Shown: positions 1-6,713, numbered from the stretch's first letter. The stretch is 7,844 nucleotides of DNA from Candidatus Omnitrophota bacterium (GCA_022013205.1 JAKLQT010000076.1:1-7844); one strand, 5' to 3'. Notes: generated by a model from the sequence alone, not told the origin. Translations and numbers: made by a program.

Positions 1-1
1 A

Positions 2-418
2 AAACATGTAGAAAATATAATTGCCGAAATGGACAAAATAGATATAGATAAAGAGTTGAAAATAAAGAAGAGAATAAAATTAAATGTAAACAACCAGCGA
101 ATTGATATATCTCGAAATAATTTTAAAAGCTCGAGTAGATGCTTTGCATTTTTTATGTACGAATCAGCAGGTATTCAAGGCAAAGATAGAGATAATTACG
201 TTATAGGATTAAGAGAGAGAATCCAGGAGAAAGATAAGTCCTTTGATAAGTATAAAAAAATGAAAGAGATCCATCTTGTTATATATGATAATGCTGACTT
301 TAGCATTTTTATTTCAGACTATAAGCAAGAAGTGGTTCCTCAGGTTAAGTCAATAGTTGCAAAAAAGTTTAAGAAAGTATGGTTGCTTGCAGGACAGCTT
401 TTAGTAAGGTTGTGTTGA
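2..418 (+). CDS. Unrecognised protein, 5' end outside window
   Basis: The reading frame is open from the first bases of the window to a TGA at 416-418, so the gene almost certainly starts further left. The first in-window ATG (29) has no Shine-Dalgarno sequence before it. The visible ~139 residues are lysine-rich and charged in the first half. A more ordered second half alternates hydrophobic strands (IHLVIYDN and SIFISDY, then KKVWLLAGQ), which suggests an alpha/beta fold. I do not recognise the family. Such strand patterns occur in nuclease-like folds, but no catalytic motif can be defended. The end of the frame overlaps nothing else convincing; the next gene begins 29 nt downstream on the same strand. 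The last residues (LLVRLC) look slightly out of character, so a frameshift near the end is possible. Confidence 0.6.
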   Translation, partial: KHVENIIAEMDKIDIDKELKIKKRIKLNVNNQRIDISRNNFKSSSRCFAFFMYESAGIQGKDRDNYVIGLRERIQEKDKSFDKYKKMKEIHLVIYDNADFSIFISDYKQEVVPQVKSIVAKKFKKVWLLAGQLLVRLC

Positions 419-447
419 AATACCCATATAAAGAGAAAAATGTGATT

Positions 448-1953
448 ATGAAAAAAAGCATAAAAATATTCTTAATAGCCTTTATAGCAATCAATATAGC
501 TGTAAAGGCTTTTGCATTTTCTGCGGACGTGCAGGACATCAGCGGCCCTAAATACTTCCTTGCAGTAAAACAAGCAATATCCCAAGCAAAAGAATCAATT
601 AATGCAGCCATGTTTCTTATGGAAATTCCCGAGCGTAAAGGTCCTAGTAAAGTCCAGTCATTGGTAGATGAATTGATTAACGCTCAAAAAAGAGGCGTAA
701 AGGTCGAAGTAATTTTAGACCAGAACGTGGATTTTGTGAATCAAAGGCATGAAAGCGATTGGCTGGGGAAGGTAAGAAGTTTTAGAGCATATAAACAGCT
801 TAAAGAAGCTGGGGTAGCGGTTTATTATGATGAAATATCTACATACACTCATGCCAAGGCAATAGTTATCGACGAGAAAATTGTTATTTTAGGCAGTACA
901 AACTGGACTCAGCCGTCATTAGCAAGAAGCATAGAGACTGATGCTCTAATAGATTCAGAAGAAGCGGCAAAAAGTTATTTAGAATATTTTAAGACAATTA
1001 AGATAGATGATAGTATCGAAAAGCATATTGAGTTCTTAAAAGAGGGCATTACTATAAGCAATAACTTTATGCAATCATCAAAGCTGGCTCCGCAGATTAT
1101 GAAACAGCATGATGAGCGGAGTTTTGATATATATTTGTTTTTGCTAAAAGAAGCTAAAGATCCTTCGACTTCGCTCAGGACAATTCACAGTGGTGAATTG
1201 GAGCTAACGCTTGATTATGATGTGATAGCAAAATATTTAGGCATAGACAAAAAGATGGATGAAATTGCTTACCGCAGGCAAATAACAAAAGTGTTAAGAA
1301 AGTTGGAAGAAAAGTATAAATTAATTAAAGCTGATTTACAGTACGCGAAGGACGCGAAAGTTAAACTGCTTAATAGCGAAGCATTTGAGGGCAAGGCATT
1401 TCACTTGCCGAAAGATTATTTTACTTTTGGGTGGAACAGAGAATTATCTATGCGGGCGAAATTCTGTTATTTGATCAATTTTGACGAAGCGAATATAAGC
1501 GATACCCAGCCTTATTGGACTAAAAGTGTTGAAGATATAACGCAGAAGTATAATATAAGCCGTGATGTTATTGCTAAAGGTATGGGGGAGTTGAGAAGAA
1601 GAAAACTTATTGAAGTTATGTATGACGATTTAACAGATAAGGAATACAGAAAAAGAAAACCGAAGATGTATAAAATCATCAGATTATATGATCCGAAAAA
1701 ATTAGACCTCAAATTAGCGCGGGTAGCGGAGCAATATGGAGAGGCGGAGTATAAAACAGCAAGAAAATACGCTGAGATAGTATTTGAAGAATACAGCCCA
1801 CAGGTAATAGAGGACATTATCCTCAAGACAAAGCAATACGGCCCGAAGAAAATCAAAGACGCTTTTGCAATAGTAGCCAAAAAGAACATTGACAATCCGA
1901 AGCGAAAATATAGTTATGTTGTGGGGATATTGGAGAATTGGGGAAAAAGATGA
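448..1953 (+). CDS. Signal-peptide PLD-like nuclease fused to winged-helix and DnaD-like domains
   Basis: A 501-residue multidomain protein. Residues 1-23 form a classic signal peptide (MKK, hydrophobic core, AFA cleavage site). Residues ~28-185 are a phospholipase D-like domain with a single HKD motif: H135, K137 and D142 in HAKAIVID, then GSTNW (149-153) and E163. Single-HKD members of this superfamily usually act as dimeric nucleases or phosphodiesterases. Residues ~225-300 and ~357-412 look like two winged-helix segments (for example VEDITQKYNISRDVIAKGM). Residues ~424-501 resemble the DnaD/DnaB_2 C-terminal domain and end with its YxxxIxxxW motif (Y490, I494, W498). ATG 448 was chosen because it begins the signal peptide; a longer in-frame start at 379 would overlap the previous gene and bury it. 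The combination of an export signal with DNA-binding modules is odd. The substrate is unknown. Confidence 0.85.
   Translation: MKKSIKIFLIAFIAINIAVKAFAFSADVQDISGPKYFLAVKQAISQAKESINAAMFLMEIPERKGPSKVQSLVDELINAQKRGVKVEVILDQNVDFVNQRHESDWLGKVRSFRAYKQLKEAGVAVYYDEISTYTHAKAIVIDEKIVILGSTNWTQPSLARSIETDALIDSEEAAKSYLEYFKTIKIDDSIEKHIEFLKEGITISNNFMQSSKLAPQIMKQHDERSFDIYLFLLKEAKDPSTSLRTIHSGELELTLDYDVIAKYLGIDKKMDEIAYRRQITKVLRKLEEKYKLIKADLQYAKDAKVKLLNSEAFEGKAFHLPKDYFTFGWNRELSMRAKFCYLINFDEANISDTQPYWTKSVEDITQKYNISRDVIAKGMGELRRRKLIEVMYDDLTDKEYRKRKPKMYKIIRLYDPKKLDLKLARVAEQYGEAEYKTARKYAEIVFEEYSPQVIEDIILKTKQYGPKKIKDAFAIVAKKNIDNPKRKYSYVVGILENWGKR
1162..1200. repeat. REP-like palindromic insert inside the PLD-like gene
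   Basis: The stretch CCTTCGACTTCGCTCAGG (1162-1179) has the look of a short dispersed palindromic repeat seen in intergenic DNA of many environmental bacteria. It is followed at once by a perfect 8-bp inverted repeat, CAATTCAC-AGTG-GTGAATTG (1181-1200). Both lie in frame and encode the segment DPSTSLRTIHSG (residues 238-249). This falls between the first helix of a winged-helix domain and its next conserved block, so a surface loop seems to have absorbed the insert. Dispersal through the genome cannot be seen from this window. Confidence 0.5.
1719..1944 (+). repeat. Direct repeat, copy 1 (encodes DnaD-like domain)
   Basis: This 226-bp 3' portion of the PLD-like gene is repeated without gaps at 2445-2670. 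By hand count 31 positions differ (about 86% identity), many of them at third codon positions. That pattern indicates selection for protein sequence in both ancestors rather than a recent copying event. The repeats bracket the ADP-ribosyltransferase gene. Confidence 0.9.
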
Positions 1954-2411
1954 AAAGATATTTGTATCGTGGGATTTCCGAAGAAATGCATATAAAAAAA
2001 AAGGGGCTAAAACCCAAAGGAAATTCTTTTTGTCGAGAAATAGTAATAGGAGAAATTGAGGATGGCGGAGATGGAGTTGTTGTTGGGGGCGGAGAAACTG
2101 TCGGGAAGTCAAAAGAAAATGCTATTATTGCACATCAGCGTAATTCTGATAGATTTCCTTCTCTGGGAGTATCAACGACACCTTTTTTAGAAAGAGCAAA
2201 AATTTATGCTACCCACAAGGGTTTAAGATCAACGGGAATTGTATATAAGATAGATCGTTATTTATTTTCAATTAATCAAATAGAAGAATATAGAGTCAGG
2301 GAATGGGCTAATGCACCAAAATTTCCCGAAGATGATGAAGTGATTTTGGTCGGGGGAAAGGGTAAAGCTTTAACAGATAATATTATCGCAGAGGTTATTA
2401 TAGTAAAATAG
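1950..2411 (+). CDS. Cholera-toxin-like (R-S-E) ADP-ribosyltransferase domain protein
   Basis: A 153-residue single-domain protein that matches the R-S-E class of ADP-ribosyltransferases, which move ADP-ribose from NAD+ to a target. Visible landmarks, in order: LYRG with R7; GLKPKG (19-24), like the GLMPRG block of the A subunits of cholera and heat-labile toxins; an AH at 61-62, like their active-site His; GVSTTP (73-78), the Ser-Thr-Ser equivalent; GIVYKI (106-111 region of the beta core); and DDEVILVGG (128-136), equivalent to EQEVSALGG, with catalytic E130. The first acidic residue of the usual ExE is Asp (D128), which may affect target choice. There is no signal peptide and no second domain. 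The start is ATG 1950, overlapping the upstream TGA as ATGA with GGGG shortly before it, implying translational coupling; a TTG at 1938 is less likely. Target and immunity gene are unknown. Confidence 0.72.
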   Translation: MKRYLYRGISEEMHIKKKGLKPKGNSFCREIVIGEIEDGGDGVVVGGGETVGKSKENAIIAHQRNSDRFPSLGVSTTPFLERAKIYATHKGLRSTGIVYKIDRYLFSINQIEEYRVREWANAPKFPEDDEVILVGGKGKALTDNIIAEVIIVK

Positions 2412-2439
2412 GGCGCATAGATATTCTTAAAAAGCGTGA

Positions 2440-2676
2440 ATGGTGCGGGTAGCGGAGCAATATGGAGAAAAGGGGTATAAAACAGCAAGAAAATACGCGG
2501 AAATAGTCTTTGAAGAATACAATGCACAGGTAATAGAAGATATTATTTTAAAGACGCAACAATATGGTCCCAAGAAAATCAAAGAGGCGTTTGCAATCGT
2601 AGCAAAAAAGAACATAGACAACCCTAAAAGAAAATATAGTTATGTTGTGGGGATATTAGAGAATTGGGGAGAGTAA
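2440..2676 (+). pseudogene. Detached copy of the DnaD-like C-terminal domain
   Basis: An open frame of 78 codons beginning at ATG 2440 encodes a near copy of the last ~75 residues of the PLD-like protein, including the YxxxIxxxW ending (YSYVVGILENW). No Shine-Dalgarno sequence precedes the ATG, and the similarity starts abruptly at 2445 without the PLD or winged-helix parts. It is therefore most likely the 3' remnant of a paralogous gene, or a duplicated tail left by the event that placed the transferase here. The frame is intact and ends cleanly with TAA, and most base differences are conservative. A small expressed DnaD-like protein, or recent detachment, cannot be excluded. Confidence 0.7.
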
Positions 2677-2762
2677 TGAGAGAATGGGTTCAATGTGAGT
2701 TTGAAGAAGGTTTTTCGGCGGCTTTTTAGAGTGTTCTGTGCTCAGAAATTTTTTTGGAAAGA

Positions 2763-2784
2763 GGGTTGACAGACCAATCAACCC
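2763..2784. promoter_or_regulatory. Operator O1, 22-bp palindrome
   Basis: A perfect inverted repeat, GGGTTGA-N8-TCAACCC. It contains the -35 hexamer of the operon promoter, so a bound repressor would block RNA polymerase. The same half-sites and spacing recur at 2801-2822. The likely binder is the XRE-family protein encoded immediately downstream (inference). Confidence 0.88.
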
Positions 2785-2794
2785 ATGGTATATT
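2766..2794 (+). promoter_or_regulatory. Sigma70-type promoter of the XRE-kinase-TPR operon
   Basis: A perfect -35 box TTGACA (2766-2771) is separated by 17 bp from TATATT (2789-2794), one base off the -10 consensus. Transcription should start near 2801, about 40 nt before the XRE start codon. The -35 lies inside operator O1 and the predicted start lies at the beginning of operator O2. Confidence 0.85.
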
Positions 2795-2800
2795 TATAAA

Positions 2801-2822
2801 GGGTTGATAATTGAATCAACCC
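2801..2822. promoter_or_regulatory. Operator O2, 22-bp palindrome
   Basis: A second perfect GGGTTGA-N8-TCAACCC. Only the half-sites match O1; the 8-bp centres differ (CAGACCAA against TAATTGAA), which is the signature of a dimeric regulator reading the arms. It is centred 38 bp downstream of O1, between the -10 box and the Shine-Dalgarno sequence. In the transcript it could also form a hairpin in the leader. Confidence 0.88.
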
Positions 2823-2841
2823 AAGTTAAGGAAAGGTGAAA

Positions 2842-3135
2842 ATGAAGTTTGGAAAGTTGCTAAAACAATTGAGGACTAAAAAGGGAGTAAGCATAAAAAA
2901 GTTAGCTGTTCATCTGGGGGTTGACTATACATATATAAGTAAATTAGAAAATGCTAAAGTTAATCCATCTCCTGAAGTTGTAGAAAGATTTTCTGAATAT
3001 TTTAATTACAGTTCAGATGAGCTTATGGTTGCGGCGGGAAAAATTCCCAAAGATATTGAGGAAATTCTAAAAAATAATCCTAAAAAGGCAATAGATTTTT
3101 TAAGGAGAAAATTTACGAGTGACAAATCAAAGTAG
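2842..3135 (+). CDS. XRE-family (HTH_3) transcriptional regulator
   Basis: A 97-residue protein with a canonical Cro/C1-type helix-turn-helix over residues ~5-60 (FGKLLKQLRTKKGVSIKKLA, then GVDYTYISKLENAKVNPSPE), followed by a short tail, AGKIPKDIEEIL..., that probably dimerises. ATG 2842 is preceded by AAGGAAAGG (2828-2836) at good spacing; a GTG at 2836 overlaps that ribosome-binding site and is rejected. The gene sits directly behind a consensus promoter with two identical-arm palindromes, so autorepression of the operon is the simplest reading (inference). Its last 17 nt overlap the kinase gene. No peptidase or ligand-binding domain is present, so the release signal must come from elsewhere. 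Confidence 0.9.
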   Translation: MKFGKLLKQLRTKKGVSIKKLAVHLGVDYTYISKLENAKVNPSPEVVERFSEYFNYSSDELMVAAGKIPKDIEEILKNNPKKAIDFLRRKFTSDKSK

Positions 3136-4222
3136 CGTAGAACAAGCGAAAGAAAGTCATATTAAGGTTATTGAATCACAAGGGATCATTAGCGGAAGGT
3201 TTGATAATCCTCGAAGGATCGACAGCGATGCTGGCGATGGTAATTTTTCGCTTGTTTTTAAGGCAGAAGATAGATCTAAAAAGAATAGAGCAGTAATTTT
3301 AAAATTTTATAATCCATTACAAATGGGAGATTCTTATAGACTGGAATGTTTTCAGAGAGAGTCAGACATGCTCAAAAAACTTCATGGACAAAGAAACATC
3401 TTGCCGCTGATTCAGGAGAAAGTTTCCTTCACGGTTACTTTAGAAGCTGAAACAAAAGAAGGAAAAATTCAGGTTCCATGGCAGTATATGTATTATGTAA
3501 CTCCAGCGGCAAAAATGAGCGTTAAAGATTATATTTATAATGAAAGATCAACAAATTATTTGCATAAAATTTTAATTTTTAGGGAGATGTGCAAGGCTAT
3601 TCAAAGAATACATGCTCAGCAAATTTGCCATCGCGATGTCAAGCCGGGTAATTTTCTGATTTATAAGAGCAGATATTTGTGTTTAAGTGACTTTGGAACG
3701 GCAAGACCTTTTGGAGAACGAAGCAATCCAATAATAGAAAATTACTCTGGTCCAGTTGGGGATTTGCGTTATTCTGCCCCAGAGATTTTGTGCGGATTGC
3801 ATTTTCAAGATGTGTGTAATTATAGAGCAGATATATATGGATTAGGAGTGGTATTATTTGAATTGTTTACAAAAAATGTTTTAGGAACAATAGTTTTTAA
3901 TGATAGGAATGATTTAAGCGTACATTTTCATACTATACCAGAACATAATAGGGAAGAAATTTACTTTGAGGTAATTGATACTTTTTCAAGAGATAGAGTT
4001 TTGCCAAGCATTCTAGATATTGATAATACAATCCCTAAAGTTATAGCAAGAGAAGTGGATGTTCTATATAAAAGCATGGCTGCTATTGATTACAGAAAAA
4101 GGGAGGCAGATTTTAAAAAAATTTTTACGAAGATAAACTTGTGCGAAAAAATTATTAGATACCAGAAGCAGTACGAAATCTGGAAACAAAAAAAATCCCA
4201 AAAGAAAAGCGAGGGAGTGTAA
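3119..4222 (+). CDS. Ser/Thr protein kinase (eukaryotic-like fold)
   Basis: A 367-residue cytoplasmic kinase. All core motifs are visible: glycine loop GDGNFSLVF (39-47, with Asp in place of the second Gly position), ATP-anchoring Lys62 in VILK, alpha-C Glu81, catalytic loop HRDVKPGNFL (171-180; D173, K175, N178), metal-binding DFG (191-193), SAPE (219-222) and ADIYGLG (237-243). It should be catalytically active. There are no transmembrane segments and no PASTA repeats, so it is not a PknB-type cell-wall sensor. The C-terminal ~45 residues are a basic, probably helical tail. The start is GTG 3119 with AAGGAG at 3102-3107. The gene overlaps the XRE gene by 17 nt and the TPR gene by 1 nt, so it is translationally coupled to both. 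Substrates are unknown; the TPR protein or the XRE regulator are obvious candidates. Confidence 0.92.
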   Translation: MTNQSSVEQAKESHIKVIESQGIISGRFDNPRRIDSDAGDGNFSLVFKAEDRSKKNRAVILKFYNPLQMGDSYRLECFQRESDMLKKLHGQRNILPLIQEKVSFTVTLEAETKEGKIQVPWQYMYYVTPAAKMSVKDYIYNERSTNYLHKILIFREMCKAIQRIHAQQICHRDVKPGNFLIYKSRYLCLSDFGTARPFGERSNPIIENYSGPVGDLRYSAPEILCGLHFQDVCNYRADIYGLGVVLFELFTKNVLGTIVFNDRNDLSVHFHTIPEHNREEIYFEVIDTFSRDRVLPSILDIDNTIPKVIAREVDVLYKSMAAIDYRKREADFKKIFTKINLCEKIIRYQKQYEIWKQKKSQKKSEGV

Positions 4223-6015
4223 TGCAATTATTGAATATCGAAAAGCGAAAAGATGAGGAAAAATTTATCCTAAAGGAGCAACTTTCTATTAAAACAGCCT
4301 CAGCGAGTCCCTTTGAGCAAGATGAAAATCTTATTTTGTCGGGAGATTTTAAATCGCTTACAAAGGGCAGTACTAAGCATTACGCGCAATATGCAACTTT
4401 TTTAAACTTAGAAGATGGAAAACAAAACATTGATTTTCAGGATAATCAAATTGAAAATGCGCTTAAAGATTTAAAAAAATATCCCAGTAATCCATTTTTA
4501 CTCAATAATTTAGGATTAGCGTATTTAAATAATAGAGAATTTGATAAAGCGCTTAGCGTATTTAAGCAAGCCATAGATGTAAAGCCAGATTTTTTGGTAG
4601 CGATTTTAAACGTTGCATTTTTACATCTTGCAAAAAATGAAATTGTCAAAGCAAAGGATATTTATTTAGAGTTGCTTAAAACCTATCCGGATGATATTCG
4701 GGTTTTAAAGAATATAGGTAACATATATTTTGGTGAAAAAAAACTTAACGAATCACGTGAAATTTTCAAAAAGGTTATTAGAATTAAACCAAAAGATATT
4801 GCGTCTAGAAACAGATTAGCACTTATTCACTTGGTGGAAGGGGATGCTAAAAGCTCTATCGGTGAATTAAGAAACTGTTTGCAAATAAAAAGCGATATTC
4901 CTGCAATTTATAATAACTTAGGCATTGCTTATGGTGCAATGGGGGCGTTTAAAAAATCTATACAAGCTTTTAACACGGCTTTAAAATTATCCCCTTATTA
5001 TGTTGGAGCTGTGCAGAACTTATCGATTGCTTTAAAACAGAAAGGAAATATACAAGAATCCATAGAGCTTCTTGAAAACTTTTTAGTAAAGCAAGAAAAC
5101 CTTAAGGCAAGAGAAATGCTTGCAAGATTCTATCTTGAGAATGGGCAACATCAAAAGTCTCTTAACGGTCTAGGGAAGATAATTTCACTTGCTGAAAAAA
5201 GAGGTGTCTCAGAACGGGAGAAAGCTGTTTGGTATAATAACATGGGTGTTGTATATCATTCGTTTAAAAAATTTGAAGAAGCTCAAAAACATTATTTTCT
5301 TTGTATAGAAAAAGAGGGGTATGTAAATCCAATAGTCTTAAACAATATTATAGATTTATTTTTTGATTTAGCAAAGCTTGATGAGGTTAAAAAACATCTT
5401 GATATCTATAATAAAAGTTTTGGAGAAAAAGGGCTCTATTTGTATAACCTATCAAGATATAATTATTTTAAAGGAGAAATAGAGGTTTCAGTAAAGAATA
5501 TGATTTTATTTTTAGAAAAAGAGAAGAAATTTGCTCCAGCATATGCATTTCTTAGTCATATTTGCTCAGAAAATTTACAAGATTATGTAAATGCAATAGA
5601 AGTAAATAAAGAGGCCGTCAAGAATATGCCTAAAGACATGGGGGCGATAAATAATTTAGCGTATAATTACTTAATGAATGGACAGACAAAAGAGGCTGCC
5701 GAGCTATTAGATACAGTTAAAGAAATTAATGATAATGAATTTTTGATTGCTACCAGAGGGTTGTTAAATATTAAACAAGGACATATAACTGAAGGACAAA
5801 GATTATATAATTTAGCTTCTAATCAAGCTAGAAACGAGTTTTTAAAAAGACAAATAATTCAAAAAAAATTCATAGAGTTTGCAAAATATAATTTTGGAAA
5901 AGGGGATAAAGAAGAGGCATTAAGACTTTTAGAAAAAGTATTAGCAGTAAAAATTAAATATAGCATATATACCGAACAAGCAAAACTATTATTTAAAAAA
6001 TACAACGAAAAGTAA
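4222..6015 (+). CDS. TPR-repeat protein, partner of the kinase
   Basis: A 597-residue soluble protein. The N-terminal ~75 residues match nothing I recognise (FILKEQLSIKTASAS..., GDFKSLTKGS). From residue ~91 there is a run of 34-residue tetratricopeptide repeats, for example PFLLNNLGLAYLNNREFDKA (91-110), then units near 125, 159, 193, 227 and 261. After a divergent stretch further units begin near the WYNNMGVVY segment and continue to the C-terminus, so about a dozen repeats in total. Such solenoids bind peptides or proteins. There is no signal peptide, membrane segment or enzymatic motif. ATG 4222 overlaps the kinase TAA (TAATG) and follows GAGGGAG (4211-4217), an excellent site. The role is inferred to be a scaffold, sensor or substrate selector for the kinase. 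Confidence 0.88.
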   Translation: MQLLNIEKRKDEEKFILKEQLSIKTASASPFEQDENLILSGDFKSLTKGSTKHYAQYATFLNLEDGKQNIDFQDNQIENALKDLKKYPSNPFLLNNLGLAYLNNREFDKALSVFKQAIDVKPDFLVAILNVAFLHLAKNEIVKAKDIYLELLKTYPDDIRVLKNIGNIYFGEKKLNESREIFKKVIRIKPKDIASRNRLALIHLVEGDAKSSIGELRNCLQIKSDIPAIYNNLGIAYGAMGAFKKSIQAFNTALKLSPYYVGAVQNLSIALKQKGNIQESIELLENFLVKQENLKAREMLARFYLENGQHQKSLNGLGKIISLAEKRGVSEREKAVWYNNMGVVYHSFKKFEEAQKHYFLCIEKEGYVNPIVLNNIIDLFFDLAKLDEVKKHLDIYNKSFGEKGLYLYNLSRYNYFKGEIEVSVKNMILFLEKEKKFAPAYAFLSHICSENLQDYVNAIEVNKEAVKNMPKDMGAINNLAYNYLMNGQTKEAAELLDTVKEINDNEFLIATRGLLNIKQGHITEGQRLYNLASNQARNEFLKRQIIQKKFIEFAKYNFGKGDKEEALRLLEKVLAVKIKYSIYTEQAKLLFKKYNEK

Positions 6016-6167
6016 CTTATTTTCTGATAGATTAAATTTAAATCGCTGAATTTGTGTGCAGAGAGTTGAAGTAGTAGTTAGGAAGCGAAATAATTGTTTG
6101 TAGTGCTCACCAAAGAGATAACTCTCTTTTGCATATATATCTCAAGGAATATATGTTAAGTGAGACT
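6016..6167 (+). other. Non-coding stretch with hairpins before the tRNA-like domain
   Basis: No protein gene is seen. Two structures stand out. AGAGAGTT (6060-6067) pairs perfectly with AACTCTCT (6120-6127), enclosing 52 nt, and flanking TGCA-like bases extend it. CATATAT (6132-6138) pairs with ATATATG (6149-6155) around a 10-nt loop. Their placement between the TPR stop and the tRNA-like domain suggests they belong to the same long RNA. No convincing terminator for the upstream operon is visible, so read-through transcription is possible. A separate promoter could not be assigned. Confidence 0.5.
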
Positions 6168-6169
6168 TT

Positions 6170-6252
6170 GAGCGATTGGCGGAATGGAAGACGCGCTAGT
6201 TTACCAAACTAGTGAGCGAAAGCTCGTGGGGGTTCGAGTCCCCTATCGAAAA
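6170..6252 (+). tRNA. tRNA-like domain, long variable arm, anticodon ACC, defective acceptor
   Basis: A recognisable class II cloverleaf of the Leu/Ser type. The D arm TGGCGGAATGGAAGACGC is very close to bacterial tRNA-Leu. The anticodon stem CTAGT/ACTAG (6196-6200/6208-6212) closes the loop TTACCAA, giving anticodon ACC (6203-6205). A long variable arm GAGC-GAAA-GCTC (6214-6225) and a T arm GGGGG-TTCGAGT-CCCCT (6228-6244) follow. ACC would read a glycine codon, yet Gly tRNAs normally lack a long variable arm. The acceptor stem has only four good pairs (CGAT/ATCG); the outer three mismatch unless a GAG bulge lets TTT (6167-6169) pair with AAA. No CCA is encoded. It is therefore either a degenerate tRNA or, more likely, a tRNA-like module of a larger RNA. 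Confidence 0.65.
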
Positions 6253-6402
6253 CAAGAGTCCTTTTGGACATTTAAATAAAAGATAGAGATAAATAGGTAG
6301 CAAGTGCTCTTCTAAAATTTTCATTTCTAGGGAAAGTGGCGAGCGCTGCTGAAGGCGACTGATCTCGGGGAGACAGATGCCGAAAGCGCGCGAGCTCTGG
6401 AA

Positions 6403-6592
6403 GATGAGTCTGCCCGTGGCGGCACGGAGTATTGTACATCTTAGAGAGCCCAGGGAAGTACGAGCCTGGGACGAGCATTCCTTTTAACGGCGGCGGCTTT
6501 TTTATCCCGCCAGAGGCGGGATATTTTAGAGCTTGGCTCGGGCGAGGACTTTATCCCTTGACATCTCTTTATGTCAAGGGTACAGACTCATC
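6403..6592 (+). ncRNA. RNA domain A: multi-branch junction closed by a 10-bp long-range helix
   Basis: GATGAGTCTG (6403-6412) pairs perfectly with CAGACTCATC (6583-6592). Inside lie five separate hairpins in series: CCGTG-GCGG-CACGG (6414-6427), CCCAGG/CCTGGG (6449-6470), ATCCCGCC-AGA-GGCGGGAT (6504-6522), GAGC-TTG-GCTC (6529-6539) and CCCTTGACAT/ATGTCAAGGG (6555-6580). A closing helix around a tidy set of hairpins is hard to explain by chance. Confidence 0.75.
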
Positions 6593-6713
6593 GTTGCTTG
6601 AATTACTCCCTAGGGAGCGATCTGCCAGCGACTGAGGACGAAATGTCCGAGGAAGTGCCGAGCTTTCCACAGGTCGGCCGAGCGTTGTAGTGAGCTGAAG
6701 CCCCCTCCGTGAG

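Noticed and set aside
379..447. In-frame upstream extension of the PLD-like gene starting at ATG 379
   Set aside because: It would overlap the previous gene and place 23 unrelated residues before a perfect signal peptide beginning at 448.
1512..2112. Open frames of 127-132 codons on the minus strand under the PLD-like gene
   Set aside because: They mirror the plus-strand coding frame, have no start signals, and the opposite strand carries well-conserved domains.
2677..2762. Possible terminator before the operon promoter (TTTTTCGGCGGCTTTTT)
   Set aside because: The arms do not form a convincing GC stem followed by a T tract.
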